Source of the DNA: Paraburkholderia sp. ZP32-5
GTDB taxonomy: Bacteria; Pseudomonadota; Gammaproteobacteria; Burkholderiales; Burkholderiaceae
DNA: 64,000 bases
Direction of reading: 5' to 3'
Assembly (NCBI RefSeq): GCF_021390495.1
Contig: NZ_JAJEJP010000001.1
Location: forward strand, 4,154,001 to 4,218,000
The notes under the pieces were generated by a model. The model was given only the letters and a program-made list of their open reading frames with translations, was not told the DNA's origin and did no database searches. Position 1 is the first letter of the stretch; each line of letters begins with the position of its first letter. Shown here piece after piece: positions 1 through 7,305 of the stretch. The position numbers and the translations under genes were made by a program.

Positions 1-672
1 TTCGGCTTCCCGCTCACGGAAGACGTCTACTCGGCGAACGGCACGGTGCATCAGCAGAGCGGCATCACGCAGCGTCGCGCCGATCTGTTCCAGGCGTACA
101 CGCGTGAAGTATCGGCGCAGTTCCAGCCGGTGCCGTCCTCGAGCTTCCGGATCATGGCGCCGGCTCACGGCTCGTTCGCGGCGGGGCAACCCAACGGGAA
201 CTACTTCGATGGCTATGTGAACGACATGTGGACGTACTACGGATCGAACGATCTGCCGGTTGTGGTGGGCGCGCGTTCGTTCGTCGGCCGCTCGCAGGGT
301 ACGCAGATTCTGTTCACCGAAATCGATCAGCACAACGGCGCGTACGTCGGCAACACCTATGCCGTCGACAAGCCGAGCACGCAGGACGTGCTGCTCTGCA
401 ACGGCGTGTTCCTCGAAGGTGACGGTACGCAGCAGCAGATCGAGGCGCAGATTTGCGCGTCGATCAACCGCCACGTGATGGGCGACGTGACCAGGTGGAA
501 TGTCCCGTCTGCCTATTACGCGACCGAGCCGTACAACGAGTACGCCCGCTTCTGGCACGACCACGGCATCAGCGGCTTCGACTACGGTTTCGCGTTCGAC
601 GACGTCAACAACCAGAGCTCGACGGTGAATGTGCCGAATCCGGAGCACATCGTGCTCGGCATCGGTTTCTGA
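1..672 (+). CDS. GH64 beta-1,3-glucanase, C-terminal part (5' end outside window)
   Basis: The reading frame is open from base 1, so the gene begins upstream of the window; about 223 codons are visible. The sequence resembles the C-terminal half of glycoside hydrolase family 64 (laminaripentaose-producing beta-1,3-glucanase). It is rich in aromatic and Asn/Gly residues and ends in a YGFAFDDVN-type segment followed by a closing strand that ends LGIGF, as in GH64 enzymes. Such enzymes are secreted and degrade beta-1,3-glucans such as fungal cell-wall glucan. The catalytic acids and signal peptide would lie partly outside the window and cannot be checked. A strong terminator follows, separating the gene from the secretion operon. 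It could be a substrate of that secretion system, but this is only inferred from proximity. Confidence 0.75.
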   Translation, partial: FGFPLTEDVYSANGTVHQQSGITQRRADLFQAYTREVSAQFQPVPSSSFRIMAPAHGSFAAGQPNGNYFDGYVNDMWTYYGSNDLPVVVGARSFVGRSQGTQILFTEIDQHNGAYVGNTYAVDKPSTQDVLLCNGVFLEGDGTQQQIEAQICASINRHVMGDVTRWNVPSAYYATEPYNEYARFWHDHGISGFDYGFAFDDVNNQSSTVNVPNPEHIVLGIGF

Positions 673-715
673 TGCCACGGCACTGATGCCGTAACCGGCA
701 TTGGCAATGCAACAA

Positions 716-748
716 GGGCGCCCGCGGCTGGGCGCCCCCTAATTTTTT
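716..748 (+). terminator. Rho-independent terminator after the GH64 gene
   Basis: An inverted repeat (gggcgccc ... gggcgcccc) with a 6-nt loop is followed by a run of T residues (taatttttt). It lies 44 nt after the GH64 stop codon and just before the Shine-Dalgarno of gspG. Confidence 0.85.
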
Positions 749-762
749 GAGAAGGATGATCG

Positions 763-1224
763 ATGAGTAACGGGACGGCTGTCCGCATCATGGACAAGCG
801 CGAGCGGCGGTCGGCGCCGCGCCGGGCGAAGGGTTTCACCCTGCTCGAACTGCTGGTGGTGCTGGTGATCATCGGCATGCTCGCGGCAATCGTCGGGCCG
901 CGCTATTTCGCCCAGCTGGGCAAGTCGCAGGTGACGGTCGCGCGCGCGCAGATCGACGTCCTGAGCAAGTCGGTCGACAACTTCCGGATCGACGTCGGCC
1001 GTTTTCCGACGGCCGAGGAAGGGCTTCAGGCACTGGTGGTGCGTCCGCCCAGCGCGGACAAATGGAATGGTCCGTATCTGAAGAAGGAAGTGCCGCTCGA
1101 TCCGTGGGGGCATCCGTACGTCTACCAGGTGCCGGGCACCAAGGGTGACTACGCGATCATCTCGTACGGCCGCGACGGGCAGCCGGGCGGTTCCGGCGAG
1201 GATGCCGATCTCAGCAGCGAATAA
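763..1224 (+). CDS. gspG: Type II secretion major pseudopilin GspG
   Basis: Major pseudopilin of a type II secretion-like system, the subunit of the periplasmic pseudopilus. The prepilin cleavage motif KGFTLLELLVVLVIIGML starts near residue 23, with Glu at +5 and a hydrophobic N-terminal helix. The C-terminal part has the GspG hallmarks: FPTAEEGLQAL, WNGPYL, DPWGHPYVY and a GRDGQPGG calcium-loop-like segment. The length of 153 aa is normal for the family. The ATG at 763 is preceded by GAGAAGGA at good spacing; an ATG at 790 would give a leader closer to the usual length. It heads the operon and is separated from gspF by about 100 nt containing a hairpin. Confidence 0.95.
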   Translation: MSNGTAVRIMDKRERRSAPRRAKGFTLLELLVVLVIIGMLAAIVGPRYFAQLGKSQVTVARAQIDVLSKSVDNFRIDVGRFPTAEEGLQALVVRPPSADKWNGPYLKKEVPLDPWGHPYVYQVPGTKGDYAIISYGRDGQPGGSGEDADLSSE

Positions 1225-1234
1225 GCATGTCAGC

Positions 1235-1253
1235 GGTCCGCCGACGGCGGACC
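1235..1253 (+). other. Intercistronic hairpin between gspG and gspF
   Basis: A perfect 8-bp inverted repeat (ggtccgcc gac ggcggacc) lies 10 nt after the gspG stop codon and has no T tract. It is more likely an mRNA-stabilising or partial attenuation hairpin that sets gspG expression above the rest of the operon than a full terminator. This is an inference from its position behind a major-subunit gene. Confidence 0.5.
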
Positions 1254-1325
1254 CTGCATGGCGGTGCGCCTCGCGAGACGCAGCGCCATGCGGCAGACGG
1301 TTTTGACCAAAGGTAACGCAGCACC

Positions 1326-2513
1326 ATGCAATTTGAAGTAAGAGCGCTTTCTCCGGAGAACCGGATCATCGCCCTTGTCGTCGACGCACAGGACGAAGCG
1401 GGCGCGCGTGCCCACGCCGAGGCGCGCGGCCTGCACGTGACGCGGGTCGCGCCGGTGCGTGCGCTGCGCCGGCCGGCCGGCTCGCGCGGCAGGATCTCGC
1501 TGGTGCTGTTCAGCCAGGAACTGCTCGCGCTGCTGAAGGCGGGTTTGTCGATCGTCGAGGGGCTGGAGGCGCTGCTCGAACGCGAGGGCGGCGCGCGGCT
1601 GCGCGGCGTGCTGGAACGCCTGCTCGCCGGGCTGCGCGAGGGCAAGCGCTTTTCGAGCCTGCTCGGCGAGCAGCCCGATGTGTTTCCGCCGCTCTACGTC
1701 GGCATCGTGCGCGCAGCCGAGGGCACCAGCGACCTGCCGCGCGCGCTGCAACGCTATGTCGATTATCAGGAGCGGATCGATACGGTGCGCAACAAGCTCG
1801 TCAGCGCGGCGATCTATCCGAGCATCCTGCTGGTGGTCGGCGGCGGCGTGTCGGCGTTTCTGATTTCCTACGTGGTGCCGCGCTTCGCGACGATCTACGA
1901 GGGCACCGGGCGCGCGCTGCCGTGGATGTCGCAGATGCTGCTCGACTGGGGCAAGTTCGCGTCGGCCCACGGGCTGCCGCTGCTGATCGCCGTGCTCAGC
2001 GCCGTGGTCGCGCTGTTCGTCGGCGCGCGCGCGGCGATCGCGCGGATCGGGCTCGTCAGCCTGCTCGGGCGGATTCCGGTGCTGGGACCGCATCTGCGGA
2101 TTTATCAGTTGTCCCGTCTCTATCTGACACTCGGCATGCTGCTCGAAGGCGGCATTCCGATCGTCGCCGCGATGGAGACGGCCAGCGGCACGGTTGCGCC
2201 GGCGATGCGCGACGGGCTGCAGGCCGCACGCGTCGCCGTGCAGTCCGGCGAGCCGCTGTCCGGCGCGTTCCAGGCGCGCAACCTGACCACGCCGATTTCG
2301 CTGCGGATGCTGCGCGTCGGCGAGCGCTCGGGCGAACTCGGCGCCATGCTGACCCAGTCGGCGGCGTTCTACGACGGCGAGATCAGCCGCTGGATCGACC
2401 GCTTCACGCGGATGTTCGAGCCGCTGCTGATGTCGGCCATCGGTGTCGTGGTCGGCACCATCGTCGTGTTGCTTTACATGCCTATTTTCGATCTCGCGGG
2501 GAGCCTGTCATGA
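1326..2513 (+). CDS. gspF: Type II secretion inner-membrane platform protein GspF
   Basis: Polytopic inner-membrane protein that forms the core of the T2SS assembly platform and contacts the ATPase GspE. The 395 aa contain two T2SF repeats of roughly 110-120 residues, each followed by hydrophobic segments, with a final membrane helix near the C terminus (VVVGTIVVLLYMPIF). The sequence LFSQELLALLKAGLSIVEGLEALL in the first repeat is typical of the family. The start at 1326 gives MQFEVRALSPE, matching usual GspF N termini. The stop overlaps the gspE start in an ATGA configuration, indicating translational coupling. Confidence 0.93.
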   Translation: MQFEVRALSPENRIIALVVDAQDEAGARAHAEARGLHVTRVAPVRALRRPAGSRGRISLVLFSQELLALLKAGLSIVEGLEALLEREGGARLRGVLERLLAGLREGKRFSSLLGEQPDVFPPLYVGIVRAAEGTSDLPRALQRYVDYQERIDTVRNKLVSAAIYPSILLVVGGGVSAFLISYVVPRFATIYEGTGRALPWMSQMLLDWGKFASAHGLPLLIAVLSAVVALFVGARAAIARIGLVSLLGRIPVLGPHLRIYQLSRLYLTLGMLLEGGIPIVAAMETASGTVAPAMRDGLQAARVAVQSGEPLSGAFQARNLTTPISLRMLRVGERSGELGAMLTQSAAFYDGEISRWIDRFTRMFEPLLMSAIGVVVGTIVVLLYMPIFDLAGSLS

Positions 2514-4210
2514 ATCTGCGCGAGGAGATGCACACCCCGTTGCCGCCGTTGTTCGATGCCGATCTGCTGGTTCGCGCGCGGGCGTCCGCGGCGGCCACGC
2601 AGCGCCACCTCGTCGAGGAACTGCAGGCGTTGACCGGCGCCGAGCCGATCGAGCTGTTGCGCGCGCTGGCGGCACAGCTTGCGATGCCGGTCATCGAAAC
2701 GGCCGGCATGCTGGCGCTGGCGCCGGCGTTCGACCGCGTGCCGCTGTCGCGCGCGATGCAGCGCCGCTGCGCGATGCTGCGCGATGATGGCAACGCATTG
2801 GTCGGCGTGGTCACGAGCCCGTTCGATCTCGATCTGCAGACCTGGCTCGCGTCGCAGGGCGGCGCGGCCGTCGAGATGCGGCTGGCGCTGCCCGGCGACC
2901 TGCTCGCCTATCACACGCGCATGGAAGAATCGGCGCGCGCGGTCGACAGCCTCGTTTCCGTGGGTGACGGCGCGCAGGCCGACGTTCGCGCCGCCCAGGT
3001 GCTGTCGTTTCAGACTGTCAACGAGGCCGCGAGCCCAGCCGTCAAGCTGGTGAACTCGACGCTCTACGACGCGCTGAAGGCCGGCGCGTCCGACATCCAC
3101 CTCGAAAGCACGGCGGCGGGGCTCGCGCTGAAATACCGCGTCGACGGTGTGCTCGACGCGGCCGCGACGATTCAGGGCATCGAAACGGCCGAGCAGGTGA
3201 TCTCGCGCCTGAAGGTGCTGGCCGAACTGGACATCGCCGAGAGGCGCGTGCCGCAGGACGGCAGCTTCCGCGTTGCGGCGGGCGGCCGCGACATCGATCT
3301 GCGCGTGTCGATCATGCCGAGTATTCATGGCGAGGACGCCGTGATCCGGATTCTCGACAAGCGCGCGATGATCGAGGCCTACGGCTCGCTGACGCTCGAA
3401 GCGCTCGGTTACGACGCCGAATCGCTCGTTGCGCTGCGCGCGCTGGCCGAGGAACCGTACGGCATGCTGCTGGTGACCGGCCCGACCGGCTCCGGCAAGA
3501 CCACCACGCTGTATGCCGCGCTGACCGAGATTCATAACGGCCGCGACAAGATCATCACGATCGAGGACCCGGTCGAATACCAGTTGCCCGGCATCCTGCA
3601 GATTCCCGTCAACGAGAAGAAGGGGCTCACCTTCGCGCGCGGGCTGCGCTCGATCCTTCGGCACGACCCGGACAAGATCATGGTCGGCGAGATCCGCGAT
3701 CGCGAGACCGCCGAGATCGCCGTGCAGTCGGCGCTGACGGGCCACCTCGTGCTGACCACCGTGCATGCGAACAACGTGTTCGACGTGTTCGGCCGTTTCA
3801 GCCACATGGGCATCGATCCGTATGCGTTCGTGTCGGCGCTGAACGGCATCTGGGCGCAGCGTCTGCTGCGCGTGAACTGCCCGCGCTGTGCGGTGCCGTA
3901 CGTGCCGGGCGACGCCGAACTCGCGAGGCTCGGCCTCAGCCGCGAGCGCGTCGCCGATTATCAGTTTCGCCAGGGGACCGGCTGCGGCGACTGCCGGGGC
4001 ACCGGTTATCGCGGCCGGCGCGCGATCGCGGAAATCCTGATCCTCGACGACGAGATCCGCGACCTGGTCGTCGAAAAGCAGCCGATCCGCGTGATCAAGG
4101 AAGTGGCCCACCGCAACGGCACGCGGCAGTTGCGCGAGGTGGCGCTCGGCCTCGTGAAGCGTGGTGAGACGACCCTCGCCGAAGTGAAGCGGGTGACGCT
4201 CAATGCTTGA
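2510..4210 (+). CDS. gspE: Type II secretion ATPase GspE
   Basis: Cytoplasmic hexameric ATPase that drives pseudopilus assembly. The 566 residues contain the N-terminal T2SSE region, Walker A GPTGSGKT at residues 324-331, an Asp box, a Walker B-type segment (DKIMVGEIRD), a His box (TTVHANN) and a zinc-binding tetracysteine motif (C457, C460, C492, C495). The frame is open far upstream, but the ATG at 2510 is chosen because it overlaps the gspF stop (ATGA) and begins a normal GspE N terminus. It overlaps the next gene by 8 nt. Confidence 0.93.
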   Translation: MNLREEMHTPLPPLFDADLLVRARASAAATQRHLVEELQALTGAEPIELLRALAAQLAMPVIETAGMLALAPAFDRVPLSRAMQRRCAMLRDDGNALVGVVTSPFDLDLQTWLASQGGAAVEMRLALPGDLLAYHTRMEESARAVDSLVSVGDGAQADVRAAQVLSFQTVNEAASPAVKLVNSTLYDALKAGASDIHLESTAAGLALKYRVDGVLDAAATIQGIETAEQVISRLKVLAELDIAERRVPQDGSFRVAAGGRDIDLRVSIMPSIHGEDAVIRILDKRAMIEAYGSLTLEALGYDAESLVALRALAEEPYGMLLVTGPTGSGKTTTLYAALTEIHNGRDKIITIEDPVEYQLPGILQIPVNEKKGLTFARGLRSILRHDPDKIMVGEIRDRETAEIAVQSALTGHLVLTTVHANNVFDVFGRFSHMGIDPYAFVSALNGIWAQRLLRVNCPRCAVPYVPGDAELARLGLSRERVADYQFRQGTGCGDCRGTGYRGRRAIAEILILDDEIRDLVVEKQPIRVIKEVAHRNGTRQLREVALGLVKRGETTLAEVKRVTLNA

Positions 4211-5084
4211 ACGTCTGCTCAAACGCCTGGGCGCCGGGTTCGCGCGGCGCGGTCATTGCCGGCTCTCGATCTCGCGTGACACGTTGACCGTGCGGCGCGT
4301 GGGCGCCTCGCGCAAGGTGCCGGCGCTGTTCGTCGAACGGCCGCTGCCGGTGCTTGCCGAGACTTCGCCCGAAGCACTGGCCGCGCTGATCGCCAGCGCG
4401 CTCGACGAGTCGGGCGGTGCCGGCCTGCCGGTTCACGTGACCTTCGCTGACGAACTGGTGCGCTATTTCATCGTCACGCCAGCCGACAACACCGTGCGCA
4501 TGCAGGACCTGCACGCGGCCACCGGCGTGCGCTTCCAGACGCTTTATGGCGATGACCCGGCTGGCTGGCAACTGGCCGCCGACTGGCAGGCCGCCGAGCC
4601 GTTCCTCGCCTGTGCCGTGTCGCGGCGCTGGTCCGATGCGTTGCGGCAGGCCGTCGCGGTCGGGCGCGGCTGTGTCGTATCGGCGCGGCCCGAACTCATC
4701 GCTGCGTGGAACCTGTCGCGCCGTGAGCTTGGCGCCGGCCGTTGGCTCGCGACGCGCGGCGAACGCGCGTTGACGCTCGCGCTGATCGCGGGCGAAGCGC
4801 GTCCGCGCGTGGCGGCGGTCCGCACGCTGCCGGTGCCTGAGCCGGTGCCGTCGATCGCGTGGCTGCGCGAGCAGGTCGCGCGCGCGGCGCTGCTCGACAA
4901 TCTGCCCGCGCCGGCGGCGCTGCTGCTGCATGGCCCGCGCTGCGACGCATGGATGCCGAGCGCGACGGGTTTTACCGATCCGGGCATGAGTGTGCTCTGG
5001 GGCGATGCGGATGAGCGTTCGACGTCCGGCGCGAACGGCGCCGTGACGCCGTCCGCGCCGCTCGCATGGAGCGGCCCGACCTGA
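4203..5084 (+). CDS. GspL/PilM-like cytoplasmic platform protein
   Basis: A 293-aa soluble protein with no clear membrane segment, placed exactly where a GspL cytoplasmic domain or PilM-like actin-fold protein is expected: right after gspE and before a PilN-like membrane protein. I see alternating hydrophobic strands and helices compatible with an actin-like fold, but no motif that proves it. The family role would be to link the ATPase to the inner-membrane platform. It overlaps gspE by 8 nt, and its TGA overlaps the next ATG (ATGA). The assignment rests mainly on gene order. Confidence 0.65.
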   Translation: MLERLLKRLGAGFARRGHCRLSISRDTLTVRRVGASRKVPALFVERPLPVLAETSPEALAALIASALDESGGAGLPVHVTFADELVRYFIVTPADNTVRMQDLHAATGVRFQTLYGDDPAGWQLAADWQAAEPFLACAVSRRWSDALRQAVAVGRGCVVSARPELIAAWNLSRRELGAGRWLATRGERALTLALIAGEARPRVAAVRTLPVPEPVPSIAWLREQVARAALLDNLPAPAALLLHGPRCDAWMPSATGFTDPGMSVLWGDADERSTSGANGAVTPSAPLAWSGPT

Positions 5085-5635
5085 TGAGAAGCCTACCCAT
5101 CGATCTCGCGCCGTTCAGCATACGGCGCGAGTGGTACCGGATTCGTCTGTCCGCGCGCGTGTTCGCGCTGGCCGGACTGGTGCTGTGCGGCGTCGCCGCG
5201 TTCCGTGCGCAGACGCTGCTCGCGCGCCTGCAGACGCTCGACGGCGAGTCGGCGAGCATCGTCGAACGCAACGAGCGGGCGGCGCATGCGGCGCTGCGCG
5301 TGCACAGCGAACCGATCGACGCGAAACGGGCCGCGGCGGTCAACCTCGCGGTCGCGCGGTTGAACCTGCCGTGGGACGACCTGCTCGATGCGATCGAAGC
5401 CGCGACGCCAGCCCAGATCGCGCTGATGTCGATCACACCCGAGCCGGGCCGCGCGCTGATCCGGATCGAGGCCGAGTGCGAGGGCAGCAGGCAGATGCTC
5501 GACTACCTCGGCTCGCTGTCGCAGCAGCCGTTGCTGGGGCGCGTGACGCTCACCCGGCACGAGCTGGTGAAGGACGGCATGGACAGCGTGTTCCGGTTTC
5601 AGGTCGAGGTGCAGTGGCGGAGGATGGGATCGTGA
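5084..5635 (+). CDS. PilN-like (GspL membrane-domain) protein
   Basis: A bitopic inner-membrane protein of 183 aa from the ATG at 5084. It has one membrane segment near residues 24-45, then a coiled-coil-like stretch, then a ferredoxin-like periplasmic domain, which is the layout of PilN or the C-terminal half of GspL. An alternative ATG at 5066 would add six residues. I prefer 5084 because it overlaps the previous stop codon (ATGA). Together with the preceding gene it appears to form a split GspL, as in type IV pilus PilM/PilN. Confidence 0.65.
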   Translation: MRSLPIDLAPFSIRREWYRIRLSARVFALAGLVLCGVAAFRAQTLLARLQTLDGESASIVERNERAAHAALRVHSEPIDAKRAAAVNLAVARLNLPWDDLLDAIEAATPAQIALMSITPEPGRALIRIEAECEGSRQMLDYLGSLSQQPLLGRVTLTRHELVKDGMDSVFRFQVEVQWRRMGS

Positions 5636-6744
5636 CGATGCAGCCACTTGCCCGCGGTCTGCTGCGGCTTCGTCTCGCGCTGCCGCGCTTCGGCGCCGGC
5701 CCGTTGCTGGCGGGCGCACTGCTCGTGGCCGCCGCGCTGCTGTGGCTCGGCCTGCTGCCGGGCATGGCGGCGCGCGTCGATGACGAGACGCACGCGCTCG
5801 CGCGCCTGCGCTCGCAGCCGGCGCCGAAGCCGGTTGTGCCCGCGCCGGTGCTGGCGGCTGGCCGGCTCGCGGATTTCTATGCCGGGCTCGGCGATTCCGC
5901 GCATACCAGCGAGATCGTCACGCGCCTGTTCGAGGCAGCCGACGCAGCCGGCGTCACGCTCGACAAAGCCGAATACAAACCGGGACACGACACGCCTGGG
6001 CGTTTCGATACGTACTCGATCGTGCTGCCCGTCAAGGGCGACTACGGACGCGTGCGGCAATTCAGCGAGAAGGTTCTGACGACGGTGCCGTATGCGGCGC
6101 TCGATGACATACGCTTCAAGCGCAACTCCGCGAACGATCCCGGCGTCGAGGCGAATTTGAGCTTCACGGCATTTCTGAGGCCGGTGACGATCGCGCCGGT
6201 TAGTGCGTCGGCGGTGGCTGCGGCGGAGGCGGTGGCTGAATCCGCGGCGTCCGGAGTAGCGTCGGGAGCGGTCGCGGCGGTGGGGGCCTCTGGTGTCGCG
6301 GAAGTCTCGCGCAGCGCGGCCGCTGCCTCGGGTGCCTCGGGTGCAATCGCGATGCCGGGGGTGCCGACGCTGGCCATGATCCCGGCGCTGGAGACGACCG
6401 GGACAACGCAGCGCGCGACCTCCGCAGCGGTGCAACCGGCTGCGTCGAGCGTACCTTTGCCAGCACCGGACGCCACGATTGCGACAGGACCGGCTCGGGT
6501 TGCGGTCGCGGCGAAGCTTGCCGTGCCGGCTCAGGTTGCGGCGGCGCATGCGTTGGCGGTCGTGCCGGTGACGGTGGCGCCGGCCCCGCGCACGGCGACC
6601 AGGGTTGTGGTCGAAGCCGCGACGCTGGAGGCAGCGCTGTCGCGAGCCGCGGCTTCGTCCCACGAACCCGCCACCCCCGAAACCGCCGCAGCTTCCGCTG
6701 CCCCCGCCCCCGCCTCCGCCGCGACGGCAGGAGGCGAGCAATGA
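5632..6744 (+). CDS. PilO/GspM-like platform protein with Ala-rich C-terminal tail
   Basis: A 370-aa inner-membrane protein with one N-terminal membrane segment (about residues 22-44) and a periplasmic alpha/beta domain to about residue 185 that includes VTLDKAEYK and YSIVLPVKGDYGRVRQF. The latter type of segment is common in PilO/GspM-like proteins. The remaining half is a low-complexity Ala/Val/Ser/Pro-rich tail with no visible fold. The GTG at 5632 is chosen because GGAGG lies 8 nt upstream and the GTGA overlaps the previous stop; ATG 5638 is the alternative. It overlaps the next gene by 4 nt. Confidence 0.62.
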   Translation: MTMQPLARGLLRLRLALPRFGAGPLLAGALLVAAALLWLGLLPGMAARVDDETHALARLRSQPAPKPVVPAPVLAAGRLADFYAGLGDSAHTSEIVTRLFEAADAAGVTLDKAEYKPGHDTPGRFDTYSIVLPVKGDYGRVRQFSEKVLTTVPYAALDDIRFKRNSANDPGVEANLSFTAFLRPVTIAPVSASAVAAAEAVAESAASGVASGAVAAVGASGVAEVSRSAAAASGASGAIAMPGVPTLAMIPALETTGTTQRATSAAVQPAASSVPLPAPDATIATGPARVAVAAKLAVPAQVAAAHALAVVPVTVAPAPRTATRVVVEAATLEAALSRAAASSHEPATPETAAASAAPAPASAATAGGEQ

Positions 6745-7280
6745 AACGCCAGCACATCGTCATGGCGGTGCTGTTCGTGTCCTGCGCGCTGGTGCTCGTG
6801 TTCACGGGCCATTCGCAGGACGACGCGATCGTCGAGGCGACGCCGCGCCCGCCCGGTGGGCCAGCGGCGACGTCGGCCGCGGGCTCGTCCGCGCAAGCCG
6901 ATGCCGGCCGCGCGCGCGATGCCAACGGCGTCGTGTCGATCGCGTCGGTCCACGCCCGCGCCGATCGGCTGGGAGCGGGCGCGCACGCGCTCTTCAACAC
7001 GCGGATGCTGGTGCCGCCACTGCCGTCGGCCGCGCCGCCGCAAGCCGACATGCCACCGCTGCCGAACACGCCGCCGATGCCGTTCACCTACATCGGCAAG
7101 CAACTGGCGGCCGGACGCTGGGAGGTCTACCTCGCGCGCGGCGACGACACGCTGATCGTGCGGGACCAGATGGTGATCGACGGCACCTACCGGGTCGATT
7201 CGATTGCCCCGCCCAACCTGACACTCGTCTATCTGCCTCTGAAACTTGTCCAGACGCTGGATATCGGCAATGCCGACTGA
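6741..7280 (+). CDS. GspC/PilP-like inner-membrane secretion protein
   Basis: A 179-aa protein with an N-terminal membrane anchor (residues 5-22), a Pro/Ala-rich periplasmic linker, and a small C-terminal beta domain (PFTYIGKQL, EVYLARGDDTLIV, YRVDSIAPPNLTLVYLPL). That domain resembles the homology region of GspC or the PilP domain that contacts the secretin N-domains. The overlap with the previous gene (ATGA) and the position just before the secretin gene support a linker role between platform and outer-membrane channel. Confidence 0.65.
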   Translation: MKRQHIVMAVLFVSCALVLVFTGHSQDDAIVEATPRPPGGPAATSAAGSSAQADAGRARDANGVVSIASVHARADRLGAGAHALFNTRMLVPPLPSAAPPQADMPPLPNTPPMPFTYIGKQLAAGRWEVYLARGDDTLIVRDQMVIDGTYRVDSIAPPNLTLVYLPLKLVQTLDIGNAD

Positions 7281-7305
7281 TCCGCGCGTTACGAGGAACG
7301 AACCG

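Noticed and set aside
1230..6744. Long open frames on the strand opposite the secretion operon
   Set aside because: These Arg-rich frames are typical shadows of very GC-rich coding DNA, with no ribosome binding sites or recognisable domains.
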